A DNA stretch of 64,000 bases from Cunninghamella blakesleeana (GCA_017871115.1 JAFCIZ010000001.1:1841501-1905500), one strand, 5' to 3'; positions 49,116 through 62,000 are shown, counted from the stretch's first letter. Numbers and translations are program-made. The notes: generated by a model from the sequence alone, not told the origin.

Positions 49116-50920
49116 ATGTTATGGTATCATTCTACTAAACTCTTTATACCAAGGAATTTTAGTCTAGTAAGCCATTTTTATTTACTTTTTAATAAAACTA
49201 TAATTATTAAACTCATTTTTATTCTTACTCTTAATACTGTTATTGTTATTATTATGTTTGTTAGATTCATACACGCTTTAACTCTACACTACAAACAAAA
49301 CCAAAACCTTTTCGTATTTTATTTTTCGGTACTGATGACTTTGCAAGTACTCATTTGAAAGCTTTGATCAAATTGAAAGGTTAGGCTAGATGCCATACGG
49401 TTACATGTACTATTTTTTCATTCATCTAATATTATTCATATTTCTATTCTACTACTACTTTATTTTAGATCAACCCGAAAGCTGTATACAAAGTTTAGAT
49501 CTTGTTTGTCCTCCCGATAGATTAACTGGGAGAAAATTGGATACATTAACACCAAGTAAATAAACAAAATTTGTAATAAAAAGTAACATAATAAAGGAAA
49601 ATGTATCAAGTACTAAGGCGTAAACTAAATAATGTCCATCTGCATCCATATATATTTATTATACATATAATAGGTTCAACGAAAGGGTTAGCAGAATTAT
49701 ATAATATACCAGTTCATCATACCCCAAATAAAGCAAAAACACTAGATGATTGGGTTATGCCAAAAGGAAGAGCTTATGATTTAGGTGTGGTGGTATCCTT
49801 TGGTTACTTTATTCCGCCTCATGTCATTTCTTCTTTTCAGTATGGTGCTATCAATGTTCATCCTTCTTTATTACCTAAATTCAGAGGTGCTGCACCTATT
49901 CAACATACTATTTTACAAGGAGAACAAGAAACTGGGGTCACCGTTCAAGAATTAGACGATAAAGAGTTTGATGCGGGTCGTATATTAAAACAATCAACTG
50001 TAGATTTATCTTCAGATGTGGCTCCTTCTTATAAAGAATTATCTCTATTTTTAGCAGATGTAGGAAGCAAGTTATTAGTGGACACCTTACAGAATTTTCA
50101 TGAATACAAGGTAAAAATTAAAAATTAAAAAAAAAAGGTACGAAAAGAATAGAATAGGTTTCTCATTACTTTATATATATATATTGTTTTTATGGCTACG
50201 ACGATAGAAAAATGCTATCACACAAGATATTACTCAAGCAACCAAAGCTCCTAAAATAAAAAAAGAATGGGCTACTCTTGATTTTAACTTAATGTCATCA
50301 TGGCAAATTGAACAGCTGTATCGTGCTATTGGCGATCAGGTAATATAAAAATAAATGTATAATTTGGTACTTTTTATTATATGTCTATAAAAAATGAAAC
50401 TATTTTTCTAAAACCTATTCTATTCATTCATTCATTTTATTTTTTCATTTTATTAATATCTATATAGTATCCTCTTCGAACTACGTTTACATTTTCAAGA
50501 ATCAAACGTTCCTTATTAGTCAAACAAAGAATCATTCAAATGCAACTTTTTAACATTTATTTACCAGACAATTCACCTTTTTATAATACTACCACAGAAG
50601 ATTATTACCCAGCAGGGACATTCATGTTGGATCCAAAAACATCCCATTTACATATTTTATGTGCCGATCAACAAGTCATTGGGGTTACACATGTGAAAGC
50701 CGAAAATAAAAATGCTATTTTAGCAAAAGATTTTATCAATGGGTATGATATTAAAAAAACTGGTCAATTTGATCATTATGTAGATCCGACACAAGTGAAA
50801 CCTGGCCAAAGTGGAGTTAGAGAGAATAAACGACGTCAATTTTATGAAAAGACTATTCGGAAACGGTTAGGTTTAAGAAGGGACGCATATGATCGTATTT
50901 ATAAAGGCAAAGCCGATTAA
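49116..50920 (+). CDS. FMT1: Mitochondrial methionyl-tRNA formyltransferase
   Basis: Six exons (49116-49166, 49265-49379, 49469-49555, 49674-50110, 50208-50339, 50468-50920) give 424 aa. A 17-residue first exon starts MLWYHSTKLFIPRNFS, an amphipathic, basic leader fitting mitochondrial import. The formyltransferase core begins FRILFFGTDDFASTHLKAL and contains VVVSFGYFIPPHVI and the catalytic block AINVHPSLLPKFRGAAPIQH (Asn145 and His147; SLLP-x-x-RGAAP hallmark), then GVTVQELDDKEFDAGRIL. The C-terminal part (from about residue 280: TFTFSRIKRSLL and a basic tail KRRQFYEKTIRKRLGLRRDA) is less conserved and suits tRNA binding. The enzyme formylates Met-tRNA using 10-formyl-tetrahydrofolate to start mitochondrial translation. 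The second intron has an uncommon GTTAGG donor. Confidence 0.94.
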
Positions 50921-51336
50921 ATAAAAAAAAAGAAATGTAAAGGATATAGCAATGATTTTTTTTAAGAATATATAAATAAATGTAAATAAAAAAAAACTAG
51001 ATTTTACTATTATCATTATTATTATTTTATTGGTAAAGATTTAAATATAAATAAATGAATGATAATCAATAATGATGAAGGCGATTTTTTAAAATAAATA
51101 AAATAAAATAAATTAGGATTTATTAAAGGTTTTATTAAGTTAAATAGATGTGTATATAAATAGTAAAAAGAATTAAATATTGTTACATTAATAAAAATGA
51201 TAGTATTAAAAAAAAATGAATGATAATATATAATGGTGATGATGGGGATGAAGATGAAAGTTATAATTACTATTGTTATTTTTTTTTTCTTAAAAAAAAA
51301 AAAAAGGATATATATATATATTAAAAAGGGATCTAC
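50921..51336. other. Intergenic, AT-rich, no gene seen
   Basis: Convergent 3' flanks of the formyltransferase and PX-PB1 genes, with homopolymer A/T tracts. Nothing else was seen. Confidence 0.55.
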
Positions 51337-53355
51337 TTAGAGAACGCAACGTACAGATACTTTAGTTAAAGCTGACCAAGATATCATAGCCCTTTGTAAA
51401 TCTTCTTGAGATTCAATAATAGTTCTAGCGTCTAAATTAGAATAGGTAGAATAGGCCGCTGATAAAGGTGATGACTTTCCATTTGAAGGATGATGAAGTA
51501 ATGGTGAAGAAAGAGATGGTGAAGGAAGAGGTGAAGGAAGAGTATCTAGATTAACGGTAGAGGATGATGTAGATGAAGTAAGAGTTGAAGAAAAAGAAGT
51601 AAGAGGATGATGATTATAAGAATTAAAGACTAATTTAAAATCAATAGGTAAATCGGCAGCTATTTCATCAAATTTATGTAATATGGTAGCGCGTAATTCA
51701 GGTAATTTAATGGTTCGAGGCACTTGAATCATAATAATATTATCTAAATCATAGACCACTTTTAATTTAATATAAGGTGATGGACTATATACTTTTTGTT
51801 GTAATTGCTGTGGCGATGATGTTGTGATGGCTGTGTTTAAATGTGAAGCAGTACTCGTAGTAGATAATAAGGAAGATAATGATTTAAGAGTTGGGCGTAT
51901 AGGTCCACGACTTTTTTTATGTAAATAAAAAGACGATGCTTGACTATCTTCCCCTTCTTCCCCTTCTTCCCCTTCTTCCTCGTCATCCTTCATTATGATA
52001 TCATCATTATTATTATTTAATTGTATGGCATGAACAGAGTGTACTAATTGCTGTTTTGTATTGGTGGCGTCACAAAGTGGAACGGGTAAGGTGGATGGGT
52101 ACCGATTTTTTGTATATTCACATTGTTGTTGTTTATTATTTTTATTTTTGTTTTTATTTTTTTTTAGTTTATTAGGTGTTGCACCAATATCACCATGTGC
52201 CGGAAGCACTTTTTTAGACAAATTATTACCTTTTCTAGTAAATGGAAAATCTTTCGGTGGCGGACTCATCATTCTGAAATAAGGTAATTGATGAGAAAAA
52301 GAAGACGATGAAGTTGAGGATGATAAAGTAGGTGAAGGTGGATAGTTTGATAGATTATGATGGTAATGATTCCAAGTAGGTAATGCTGAATAAACGGAAT
52401 TTTTTTGATCGTGATCATCTTCATTATCTTCAAAATAAGAATTTGGTGGAGGTTCAGAAACAATAGATTCCGCGCTTGAAAAGTAAGAAGCAGTAGAGGA
52501 ATCATTTCTTTTTTTCTTTTTCTTTTTTAATAAATTCGGCATTGATGTATTATTATTGATGTGTAGTGATGGTGACGGTGACGGTGGTGGTGATAATAGA
52601 GTTTGTGACAGTGATGGTGGTGAAACAAGGGAGGTGTAGGAGGTGTTGGCAGTGGTAGTGGTAGTAGGGATGGATGATGTGGGTCCCAATGAATTTGGTG
52701 AAATGGGTGGCTGCTTTGGTGTGACATGAAAGAATGATTTGAAAGGTGATAATGAAGGTGAAGAAGTTACTTCATTGGTTGTTGTAGTTGAAAGCAACGA
52801 TGCTGTTGAAGAATAAACAATTCTTTCTGTATCTGCTTTAGTTAATCCAAAAAATTCTAATACTGTTAATGATTTGGTAATATCCGTAGGTGCTTTTAAT
52901 AGTATCTCACAATATCTTTGTAATTCGTAAAATCGTTCAATATGATAATTTTTTTTAGGTAATAATTTTCTTTGTATTCTTAATTTAGGTAATAAATAAG
53001 ATTGATGTTGACTGTTTTTATTATTATTATGAAAGATATATTGAGTGAGTTGCTTAAAAGAAAGTTGGTGAATATTCATAGATGTAATAGAAGTATTGAA
53101 TTCAGAATGTAAACGTTGATCTAATACATAAAAGTCTTCAAAACGACGTGCTATAAGATAGGATTTTCTTTGACGGTGTGGTCTTTTTATATTGTCTTTT
53201 ACATAAGGCTGGTTGGTTGTTGGAATAGGTGTCACTTTAATAATAAACCATATTTTATTATCTGATTGTCTTTCAAAAGATAATACTGATAATTGTTTTA
53301 TTGGAGGTGCTAGCTTAACACCTTCTCTAATGTTATTTTTATTATTAAAATACAT
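51337..53355 (-). CDS. PX and PB1 domain scaffold protein
   Basis: A single 672-codon exon, rare in this intron-rich window. Residues about 15-178 form a PX domain: VLSFERQSDNKIWFIIKVTP, then SYLIARRFEDFYVLDQRL, LPKLRIQRKLLPKKNYHIER, ELQRYCEILLKAP. PX domains bind phosphoinositides, so membrane association is likely. A long Ser/Pro-rich, low-complexity middle with poly-Lys and acidic runs follows. The C-terminal 110 residues look like a PB1 domain: IKLKVVYDLDNIIMIQVPRT, LPELRATILHKFDEI, and the acidic end REDL-like ESQEDLQRAMISW before VRCVL. PX followed by PB1 is the order of Bem1/Scd2 polarity scaffolds, but no SH3 domain precedes the PX here. The partner is likely another PB1 protein. Assignment to Bem1 is tentative. 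Confidence 0.82.
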   Translation of the reverse strand: MYFNNKNNIREGVKLAPPIKQLSVLSFERQSDNKIWFIIKVTPIPTTNQPYVKDNIKRPHRQRKSYLIARRFEDFYVLDQRLHSEFNTSITSMNIHQLSFKQLTQYIFHNNNKNSQHQSYLLPKLRIQRKLLPKKNYHIERFYELQRYCEILLKAPTDITKSLTVLEFFGLTKADTERIVYSSTASLLSTTTTNEVTSSPSLSPFKSFFHVTPKQPPISPNSLGPTSSIPTTTTTANTSYTSLVSPPSLSQTLLSPPPSPSPSLHINNNTSMPNLLKKKKKKRNDSSTASYFSSAESIVSEPPPNSYFEDNEDDHDQKNSVYSALPTWNHYHHNLSNYPPSPTLSSSTSSSSFSHQLPYFRMMSPPPKDFPFTRKGNNLSKKVLPAHGDIGATPNKLKKNKNKNKNNKQQQCEYTKNRYPSTLPVPLCDATNTKQQLVHSVHAIQLNNNNDDIIMKDDEEEGEEGEEGEDSQASSFYLHKKSRGPIRPTLKSLSSLLSTTSTASHLNTAITTSSPQQLQQKVYSPSPYIKLKVVYDLDNIIMIQVPRTIKLPELRATILHKFDEIAADLPIDFKLVFNSYNHHPLTSFSSTLTSSTSSSTVNLDTLPSPLPSPSLSSPLLHHPSNGKSSPLSAAYSTYSNLDARTIIESQEDLQRAMISWSALTKVSVRCVL

Positions 53356-53958
53356 TTTAAATATATGTATATATGAATTATAGTCTGAATAAAAAAAAAA
53401 AAAAAAATGGAAAATGAAAGAAAAAGGAAAGAATAGGGCCTTTTTTTTTTTAATGGGCCCTTAAATATATATTTTAAACAGCGCATTTTTTTTTAATTTT
53501 GATTGTTTAAAAAAGATAATGGATACCAGAACCTATATTGACACATGATTATAATCCTTTGATAAAAAGAAAAAAATACATACGAAAAGGTATTTGAATA
53601 ATAATAACAACAACAATAATAATAATAATATTAATAATAATATTAATTGTTATTATTATTAGTTGGACTTGAGTTGTCTATATTTATATACTTTTATATG
53701 TGTTTATTTATATGTTTTTAAATTGATTATTTATTATTTATTACAATATTTAAGCTTTGTACAATAAATATATATATATATATTTTAATAAAAAAAGGCT
53801 GTCATAATAAACCAGCTTTTCCTTTTTTATATCTATCCCGTAAGTTAAATTTTTATGCTAAAAGAAAATATTTTTTTTTGGATTAAAAAAGCGGAGTTTA
53901 TTTTATTTTTTCTTTTCTTTCCTTCAAGTTTAAAGCGTTATATATCTTTTTTCATAAA
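53356..53958. other. Divergent intergenic region, PX-PB1 / unknown gene
   Basis: It contains GGGCC-flanked T tracts at 53436-53460, an inverted-repeat-like AATAATATTAATAATAATATTAATTGTTATTATTATTAG zone (about 53620-53660, here described only by position), and GCGGAGTTTA at 53891-53900. Confidence 0.4.
53890..53900 (+). promoter_or_regulatory. Candidate GCGGAGTTTA promoter motif
   Basis: Variant (CGGAGTTT) of the recurrent word, 59-69 bp upstream of the ATG at 53959. Confidence 0.3.
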
Positions 53959-56589
53959 ATGTTGGATAAACAAATGCAAGATGGACTATCCATTATTGAC
54001 GATACTTGGGCTAACTGTGTTAATATAATATTTGGACTTATAGGTATTTAGTTTATTAATAAAATAAATAAATAGATTTAAAAGTAAAATAAAATAAACT
54101 AATCAACTTTTTCTCACTCATTTTTTATTTATTTTTTAACAAGAGGATAGCTTATTTGACGAAGAAAATAATTTTACAAAAAAACCAAAAGCGCAATATA
54201 AAAGACAAGAAAATAAACCATTCAAAATACAACAACGTAAAATAATATATTAATATTTAAATAAATAAATAAAATAAAATAGTATGAGATAAGGAAATCA
54301 TTAAATATAAATATACCTTTCTTCTTTCTTCTTTTTTCTTTTATCTTTTTCCATTTTCTATTTTCTTTTTTTCTTAATACTTTAGCTTTATACATATCAC
54401 CAACAGAATCTATTAAACGGAAACGTAGATTTTCAGACGATGGAAATGATAGAAAACTTCAAAAATTATCGGATGATTTAGCCAATGATATAGCGCGTAA
54501 TTTGTCAGTATCTACCTTGGATACAACAATGGGTACTAACCATAATCAACATATAACTGTCTCTCCTCCACGGCAATATCATTCTTCCTTTTTGAATTAT
54601 GATCAACGCTCATCATCTTTATCCCCTTTATTACCTACTTTAAGAAGAATGTCTACCAATGAATACCATGATCCATTATGCATAAATGAAAACAGAATGG
54701 ATTTATCACCATTAAAAACAATAACAAATCATCATCAACATCGCTCTATTTTACCATCCTCACCATCATTATTAACAACGTCAGAAGCTTCATCTTCTTC
54801 ATCCATGAAGGTATTAGATCTTATTTTACAGCAACAAGCGAATGTATTGGGTATATCAGCAGAGGAGCAGAAGCAACGTTTTGAAAAACAAAGAAATCAA
54901 TTTCAACAATATATGATCCAATTACAGAATTTAGTTAATCATGATCACGTTACGTTTGATGAAATTAAATCTTTTTTACATACGATCCTAGTTTTGGCGG
55001 AAGAAATGATGGGTAATCAAACAGTTTTATTTATGGATATTTTCCCTGAGTGGAAATTATGGGAAGGATTTGTTCAAAAATTGGTAACTTATATACAGGT
55101 AAAAAAAAAAATTAGCAATAAATAAAAAAAATAAATGACGAAGGATAGATATAAGTTTATTGAAAAAAAGAAAAGAGGAAAAAGAGGAAAAAGATATATA
55201 TATATATGTGTATATGCGTGCGTATATGTATTTTTTCTTTCTATCTTTTTCTTTTATTGAATTAACTTCATTTAGTGTATTGATGATATGAAACAATTGG
55301 TTACTCAAAAATTACAATCATCAAATGATTTAGCACAAGATATTAAAGCCATCTATCAATTATTAGATACTCGTAAAAAACTATATGGGGATACTCTTAT
55401 TCAAAATGGTTTAGAATGGAAAGCAATGGGATTACCTGTAGATATGGAATTAATACATACTGTAAAACTTTGGTTCTTATATATTTCTTCTTCCTTATTA
55501 GATGAACTAGATATAGCTTGCCCTTCTAATAATACTAAGGACCAAGAACTGGTAATATATATTTAAAAGTATATTATTATTATGATCATTTATGGTGACA
55601 TATATAGTAAAATTATATATCCATTAATATATATGTATATGCATTTACATGCTTATTTGTTTTTTCTTTTTTTTCTTTTTTTTTAAAAAAAATTAAGTAT
55701 ATGGGAAATTTATTAGTAGGTCTAGAGGTGGTTGCGAGTATTATAGCATTTATTGGTATATCTAATAAGAGGATATATATAAATAGTCAAATACTTGTTA
55801 CAATCTATGGCCAATGGATATCAGAAAATTTAGAACAAATCAATGAATTACAGACAAAACATCACACACCAGTATCGTCATCAACAAAAAAGTTTACTCA
55901 ACATCAATCCTCTAGTAACAATTATATTAATAATAGTAATGGTAATAAAACGGGGAGAATGGATCTTAAATTAATGGAATTATTGGAATATATGGGAAGG
56001 ATACTAGATGCACTTCAAATTATTCAAGATAATGATAGACCCATTTATGACTTTAATAATAATAATGACACCAATAATAACAATAATAATAATAATAATG
56101 GAATGATGGATGATTCTATAAAAGGAGTGGAGGATATTGGTTTATTAGAAACAATCACGGATATGCTTGTAGAGGTAAATAATTTATATATAAAATAAAA
56201 AGTATTACTAATTTTTCATCTATTATTTTATTTTAATTTGCAAATTTTTATTTTTATTTTTAAATCTAGATTAACGTTAGAGCTATAGCAGTGATTGAAA
56301 CCCAACGATGTCTTGGAGAAAAAGGGAAAGGGATCACCAACATTATGTCATTATCCTATCAATCCTCTTTTATATATATGGAAGAATCTTTATTGACTTT
56401 TGCTGAAAAAATCGTGGAATTAGCTGGAAGAGAATGGATTGATCGACCAAAATTACAGGTAATAAGTCGATAAAAAATAAATAAAAAACGTAATAAATGA
56501 AGCCAAGTATTGATAATGGTATATGTATATTATAGCGAATGCACGCATATTTGGAAAGAATGGAAGTAGAATTAACAGAAGATAATTAA
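53959..56589 (+). CDS. Unrecognised 628-aa protein with helical core
   Basis: Seven exons (53959-54043, 54144-54236, 54386-55098, 55276-55551, 55698-56174, 56270-56458, 56536-56589) join in frame. I do not recognise the family. A basic segment SIKRKRRFSDD (about residues 67-77) could be a nuclear signal. Residues about 95-170 are Ser/Pro-rich and disordered. From about residue 185 on the protein looks mainly alpha-helical (e.g. MKVLDLILQQQANVLGISAE, EEQKQRFEKQRNQFQQYMIQ, FDEIKSFLHTILVLAEEMMG, LVGLEVVASIIAFIGI), interrupted by an Asn run from AAT repeats near 520-530. The end is conserved-looking: VRAIAVIETQRCLGEKGKGI, MEESLLTFAEKIVELAGREW, then RMHAYLERMEVELTED. The regular exon phases and non-random amino acid use support a real gene. 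Role unknown. Confidence 0.78.
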
Positions 56590-56986
56590 TTATAATGGAA
56601 AGTTTTAAATGATAATAATATATACATGGGTAATGATGGTGTTTCTAAATATCATACATATATTTATTATTCAGATATTTTAAAATAAAAAATAACGCCA
56701 ATTTTTTTACTTACAATAAAGTCCCCAATATCCTCAGAATTAAATGAAATATAAAGAATCAAATTCAATATTTACAATCATTCTTACAACGCTTATTAAA
56801 TAGCGCTTATGGAGCATAAAAAAAAGCTACACATAGCGAAGCATAATTTAAAAAAATTAGACTAATACGGAGTTCAAATACTACCCAGAATTTTTTATAA
56901 GTTTTTAAAAAAAAATAATTTGACGCTTTTTTTTTCTTCACTTTTATTTTATCTCGTTTTTTATTGTCTATTAGTTTATTTGCAAT
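56590..56986. other. Intergenic, promoter of the glyoxalase I gene
   Basis: A 397-bp gap. It contains two GCGAAGCATAA/AGCGCTTATGG-like words around 56800-56845 and the motif CGGAGTTCAAA at 56868-56878. No gene seen. Confidence 0.45.
56868..56878 (+). promoter_or_regulatory. Candidate CGGAGTTCAAA promoter motif upstream of glyoxalase I
   Basis: 109 bp upstream of the ATG at 56987, same orientation as the gene. Variant of the recurrent CGGAATTTCAA word. Confidence 0.3.
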
Positions 56987-57554
56987 ATGTCAACTGATCC
57001 TTCTAAATATGTTTTCAATCATACCATGATTCGTGTCAAAGATCCTAAAGCATCTATCAAGTTTTATGAAGAAACTCTTGGTATGAAGTAAGTGAAATAA
57101 ATAAATAGCTCACACTTTTTTATACCATTGGATTTTATTAATATTATTAATCATATAAATATATATATATTTATTTTAGATGTATCACCAAAATGGATAA
57201 CGAAGGTGGAAAGTTTACTTTATATTTCTTAGCTTACGCTGATTCTATTCCTGAAACTGAAGAAGAAAAGAAGAAGTTTGTATTTTCTCGCCCCGGTATA
57301 CTTGAACTTACTCAGTACGTATATATAAATAGTTAAATATATATAAAGGAGAGCAAAAGCAATCTAGTATTATATATATTATTTTTTACTCATGCTTTAT
57401 TATTATTATTATTACATTAAATAGTAACTGGGGAACAGAAAATGATGAAAGCTTTAGCTACGCTAGCGGAAACAAGGATCCTGGACGCGGTTTTGGGTAA
57501 GACATATTGAGTGACTATATATAGAATAGAATATATGCTTTTCGCGTTTCTTGC

Positions 57555-57588
<34 letters not shown>

Positions 57589-57942
57589 CATATTCTAATC
57601 TTTTTTATTTTATCATTGTTATTATTATTACTGATATATCAATATAGTCATATTGCCGTTTTGGTAGATAATATTCAAGCTGCTTGTCAACGCTTTGAAG
57701 AATTAAATGTCAACTTTGTTAAACGTTTAACCGATGGCAAGATGAAGAATATTGCTTTTATTACTGATCCTGATGGTTATTGGGTTGAAGTAAGTTATAG
57801 AATATAATGATGAATAATTTCAATGATGTCATTGTTTTCTAATGATTATATATGTCTGTGCGTACAATTAACTGTTCCATTTCTTTTATAAAAAAAATAG
57901 ATTATTGAAAATCCTAGTACCTCTGGTTCTGCTCCTGTTTAA
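56987..57942 (+). CDS. GLO1: Glyoxalase I (lactoylglutathione lyase)
   Basis: Five exons (56987-57087, 57180-57314, 57425-57496, 57648-57789, 57901-57942) give 163 aa, a single-domain glyoxalase I like the human enzyme rather than the duplicated yeast Glo1. Segments in order: [40 protein letters not shown], the GILELTHNWGTEND core, [34 protein letters not shown], and [17 protein letters not shown]. Likely metal ligands are His12, Glu76, His104 and Glu150; the first is His, as in yeast and bacterial enzymes, where human GLO1 has Gln33. The enzyme converts the methylglyoxal-glutathione hemithioacetal to S-lactoylglutathione in the cytosol. The start ATG is the first in the frame and the N-terminus is short. 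Confidence 0.96.
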
Positions 57943-59008
57943 ATGATAAAATTAATAAGAAAAAAAACCATGTCGTTTGAAATATGAATATATGAAATAA
58001 AATTTTTATTACAAAATAAACATAGTAATATAAAATATATGATACTAGTTTTATTTATTTATTTGTTTAACGTTTCTATTTTTACAAAATTCACACCATT
58101 ATTTTACACAACGATCGATAGTATGGGATCTTTATGACAGTAACCCATGATTAAACAAGTCTCTCACTTTTTAAAAAAAAACTAAAAAATAAAGATGCTC
58201 TTTAGGCTATAAAACTTTAGAAAAAAAGAAGTTAGTTTTATGAAACCATATCAATTGAAACTAAATACTTAGTATTTTGGTTTTCCGTTAACTTTCCTAC
58301 CATGTGGATTTAATAACTTTTTTTTTTTTTTTACCAAAATACAAGGAATATAAACAACAAATAGATTTTATCGAACGATAATATACACTAATTTGTGTAC
58401 TTTTTTTTTTTTATTGATCTAATTAAAGTATATATTATTTATTGAAATAATAAAAAAAGGTGTTTTATAGTATTTTATTGTTTTTCTTTTTTTATCCATG
58501 CTTGGCAAATTTTCATTTTTATTGGAGAATGAAATTTTTTACTCGGGAAATGGCCCCTCCATAATAATATATATGGATATAATCATCAATCGTTTATCAC
58601 AAATATTTATTCTGTACTACTAACTAAATAAATGTATATATTCAAAATATTTTTTTTAAAAAAATAATGATGGTTATAATAATGATACGTAATAATAATT
58701 ACAAGAAAAACGCAATATTAATATTAATTAGTTCGGGTAAAAGATTTTTAATATCGGGATGTGTTTTTTACATTATTATAGAATATGTCTATATTAGGAT
58801 AATTTCTACATTAAAAAATGCATGTAACTATTCTACTGAGTTATTTATTTTATATAAAATCGATTAACCAAAAAAAAAAAAAAAAGAAACGTTTTTCCCA
58901 AAAAAATTATAAAAACCGTATTGTTTATTTTTTTCTCTTGAAATTTCTTTCTCTTTCTTTTCTCATTTTTTTTATCTATTCACTAATTATTTATTTCATT
59001 GTATAACC
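57943..59008. other. Intergenic, AT-rich, no gene seen
   Basis: About 1 kb between two same-strand genes, with T-rich tracts at 58318-58333 and 58402-58413. ORFs at 58667-58867 and 58818-59006 are AT-rich noise. No clear copy of the CGGAATTTCAA word upstream of the decarboxylase gene. Confidence 0.5.
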
Positions 59009-62000
59009 ATGGTTTTCCTCTCAAGCGCTGTTTCTGATGGTAATAAAAGTAAAAAAAATCAATGATGATTATATACATATTGAAAGGAATCTATTTTGCG
59101 TTATATAGCTCGTATCAACGATTCCAAGGCTAATGGTGAGCACCATCATGAAGCCATTAGTACAACCGTATATGGTTCTCGATGGGTATCCGAAGATATT
59201 CCAAGGTAAAATCAGCACCATCATTATAAAGATCTTTATATATATTTAATAAAAATTATCTTTTTTATATAAATATAACAACTAAAGGAACACTCATTTC
59301 TTCCCTTTTTTTTTTTTTTAACATAGATTTGAAATGCCTGAAGTAAGAAAAAAAAAATTCATACTAGAAAAATTTATAATAATGTATAATATTTTATTTA
59401 TATATATTCTCGTATATTTATTTTATTAATAGGATGAAATGCCTTCTGGTAAATTTAAAAAAAAAGAGGGATTTGATAGAAAATAAAAAGGAGTGGCAAA
59501 TAAAAAATATAACGTTTTAGATTTATAATTTCAAAGTTTTATTATTTTAATATCACTTATTAATATTTTTTTTTAAAAGATGTTGCTTATAGACTCATTA
59601 AAGATGACTTGGCTGTAAGTAGTTTTTAAATAGAATAATAATAATAATGATACTATTCTTTATAAATATATAAACTAATGAACTATTTGTTTTGTAATTA
59701 TTTACATATATATTACTCTTTTGAAAATAGTTAGACGGTCGACCTGGTCTCAACCTTGCTACATTTGTAACCAGTTATATGGAACCTTATGCAGAAAAAT
59801 TAATGGCTGGTAAAAACAAAAAAAAAAAAAAACATCACTATCTATACATACTAAGTAAAATGTATATATTTACTTTTTTTTTTTTTTCATTAGAAAACAT
59901 GGCAAAGAATTTTATTGATCATGATGAATATGCAAGTAGTGCTGAACTTTGTGTAAGTTTATTAAAAAATTAAAATAAAAATGCTAATAAAAGTAAGAGA
60001 ACATTGGTTAGTGATTATCATATACATTTTATTTCTTTTACAAAATAGAACCGTTCTGTAAATATGATTGCACGACTCTTCAACGCTCCTATGCATGACG
60101 CTAATAGTGAAGCTATTGGTTGTAGTACTGTGGTATGTTCTATATATACAAATATATAATAGTTCATGTATACGCTTTTATTTATTTATTATTTAATTTT
60201 ATTTTCATATATCTAGGGAAGTTCAGAAGCTATCATCTTATCTACCCTTGCTATGAAACGTAGATGGCAACTTGCTCGTAAAGCTAAAGGTTTACCTACC
60301 GATAGCCCTAATTTAGTTATTGGTTCTAATTGTCAAGTTGCTTGGGAAAAAGCTATTAGGTATAGTGAAAAGAAAGCATTTTTTATTTTATTTTATTTTA
60401 TTTTATTAACATTTATTTATACTTATAATATATATATATATATATAATATACTTATATCATTTGTGTATTATTGTTTTTTATATACATGTATATAGATAC
60501 CTCGAAGTTGAAGCAAAGGAAATTGATTGTACTGAAGAATTATTTTACATGGATCCTGTTAAAGCTGTTGAAGCCGTTGATGAAAATACTATTGGTGTAA
60601 GTAATTACAATATTAAAAAAAAACATCAATGAAGTATTATATAAATGAATAGGAAATGAAATAGTGGTTTGTAATTAAATTATTTATTTTTATTTTTTTT
60701 GTATATTTATATTATTTATCTGAAAATAGATTTGTGTTATCCTTGGTTCAACTGTAAAAATATAAGAATAAAAATAATATTGATATGAAGAATTATTTAA
60801 ATATTAAACATGCGTGTTAAAAAAAATAATATAAAGATACCTAACTATATATATATATATATATATTTAATTATCATCTATTATAGTATACTGGTCATTA
60901 TGAAGACGTTGAAACTGTTAATGAATTATTAGAAAAGAAATGTGCTGAAAAAGGTTACGACGTTGGTATTCATGTTGATGCTGCCAGGTAAATAGGCGTA
61001 TGAAACACACATATATATTCAAATATTCTATATTGGTGTACTAATACATACTATTAATTTTTTTTATTTTGTTTTTATTATAGTGGAGGTTTTGTTGCAC
61101 CATTCGTAGTACCTGATTTGCGTTGGGATTTCCGTTTAAGCAGAGTTGTTTCAATTAATGCTTCTGGACACAAGTATGGATTATGCTACCCAGGGTAAAT
61201 AAAGAGTATAAACAAATAAATAAAAAAATAAAAAACGAAATAGTGATTAATCGTATATATTATATTATATATTATTTACAACGTAGTATTGGCTGGGCTA
61301 TATGGAGAGGAAAAGAATATCTTCCTAATGATTTAGTATTCCATATCAATTATCTTGGAACTGACCAAGCTTCTTTTACTCTTAACTTCAGTAAAGGTGC
61401 TTCACAAATCGTTGCTCAATATTATGTATTAATTCGTTATGGTAAATCTGGTTTTAAAAAAATCATGACAAACTTAACTCGTACTGCAGATCATTTGGCT
61501 GAATGCCTCAAGGCTACTGGTAGATTTGAAATTTTAAGTGAAGGAAATGGCAAAGGTTTGCCTTTGGTTGCTTTCTGCCTTAAAGGTGATCAGCACTATG
61601 ATGAGGTAAAAAAATTTTTTTTTGAATAATAACATATAAATATATTCAACTGATCAAATGGCTTTTTATTAATATTAATATTTAGTTTGATTTCTCTGCT
61701 AAATTACGTGAACGTGGTTGGATCGTTCCCGCATACTATTTACCTAAAAAAGTGCAACATCGAAAGTAAAAGAGATAATAATAATAATATTAAAATTAAA
61801 TGATATTATAATTAAAATTAAAAATTTTATATTCATATATTAGTATATTAATAATTATTTATTTATTTACATTTTATTACTTAGGCTCGTCCGTGTCGTC
61901 GTAAGAGAAGATTTCTCAAGATCTCGTTGTGAATTATTATTACGTGATATAATTGCTGCCTTAAAATCTTTAGATCTTGTTGATAAAAAGACAATTGAAG

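Noticed and set aside
49790..49798. GTATCCTTT within the formyltransferase gene
   Set aside because: It lies inside conserved coding sequence (VVVSFGYF); splicing there would break the enzyme.
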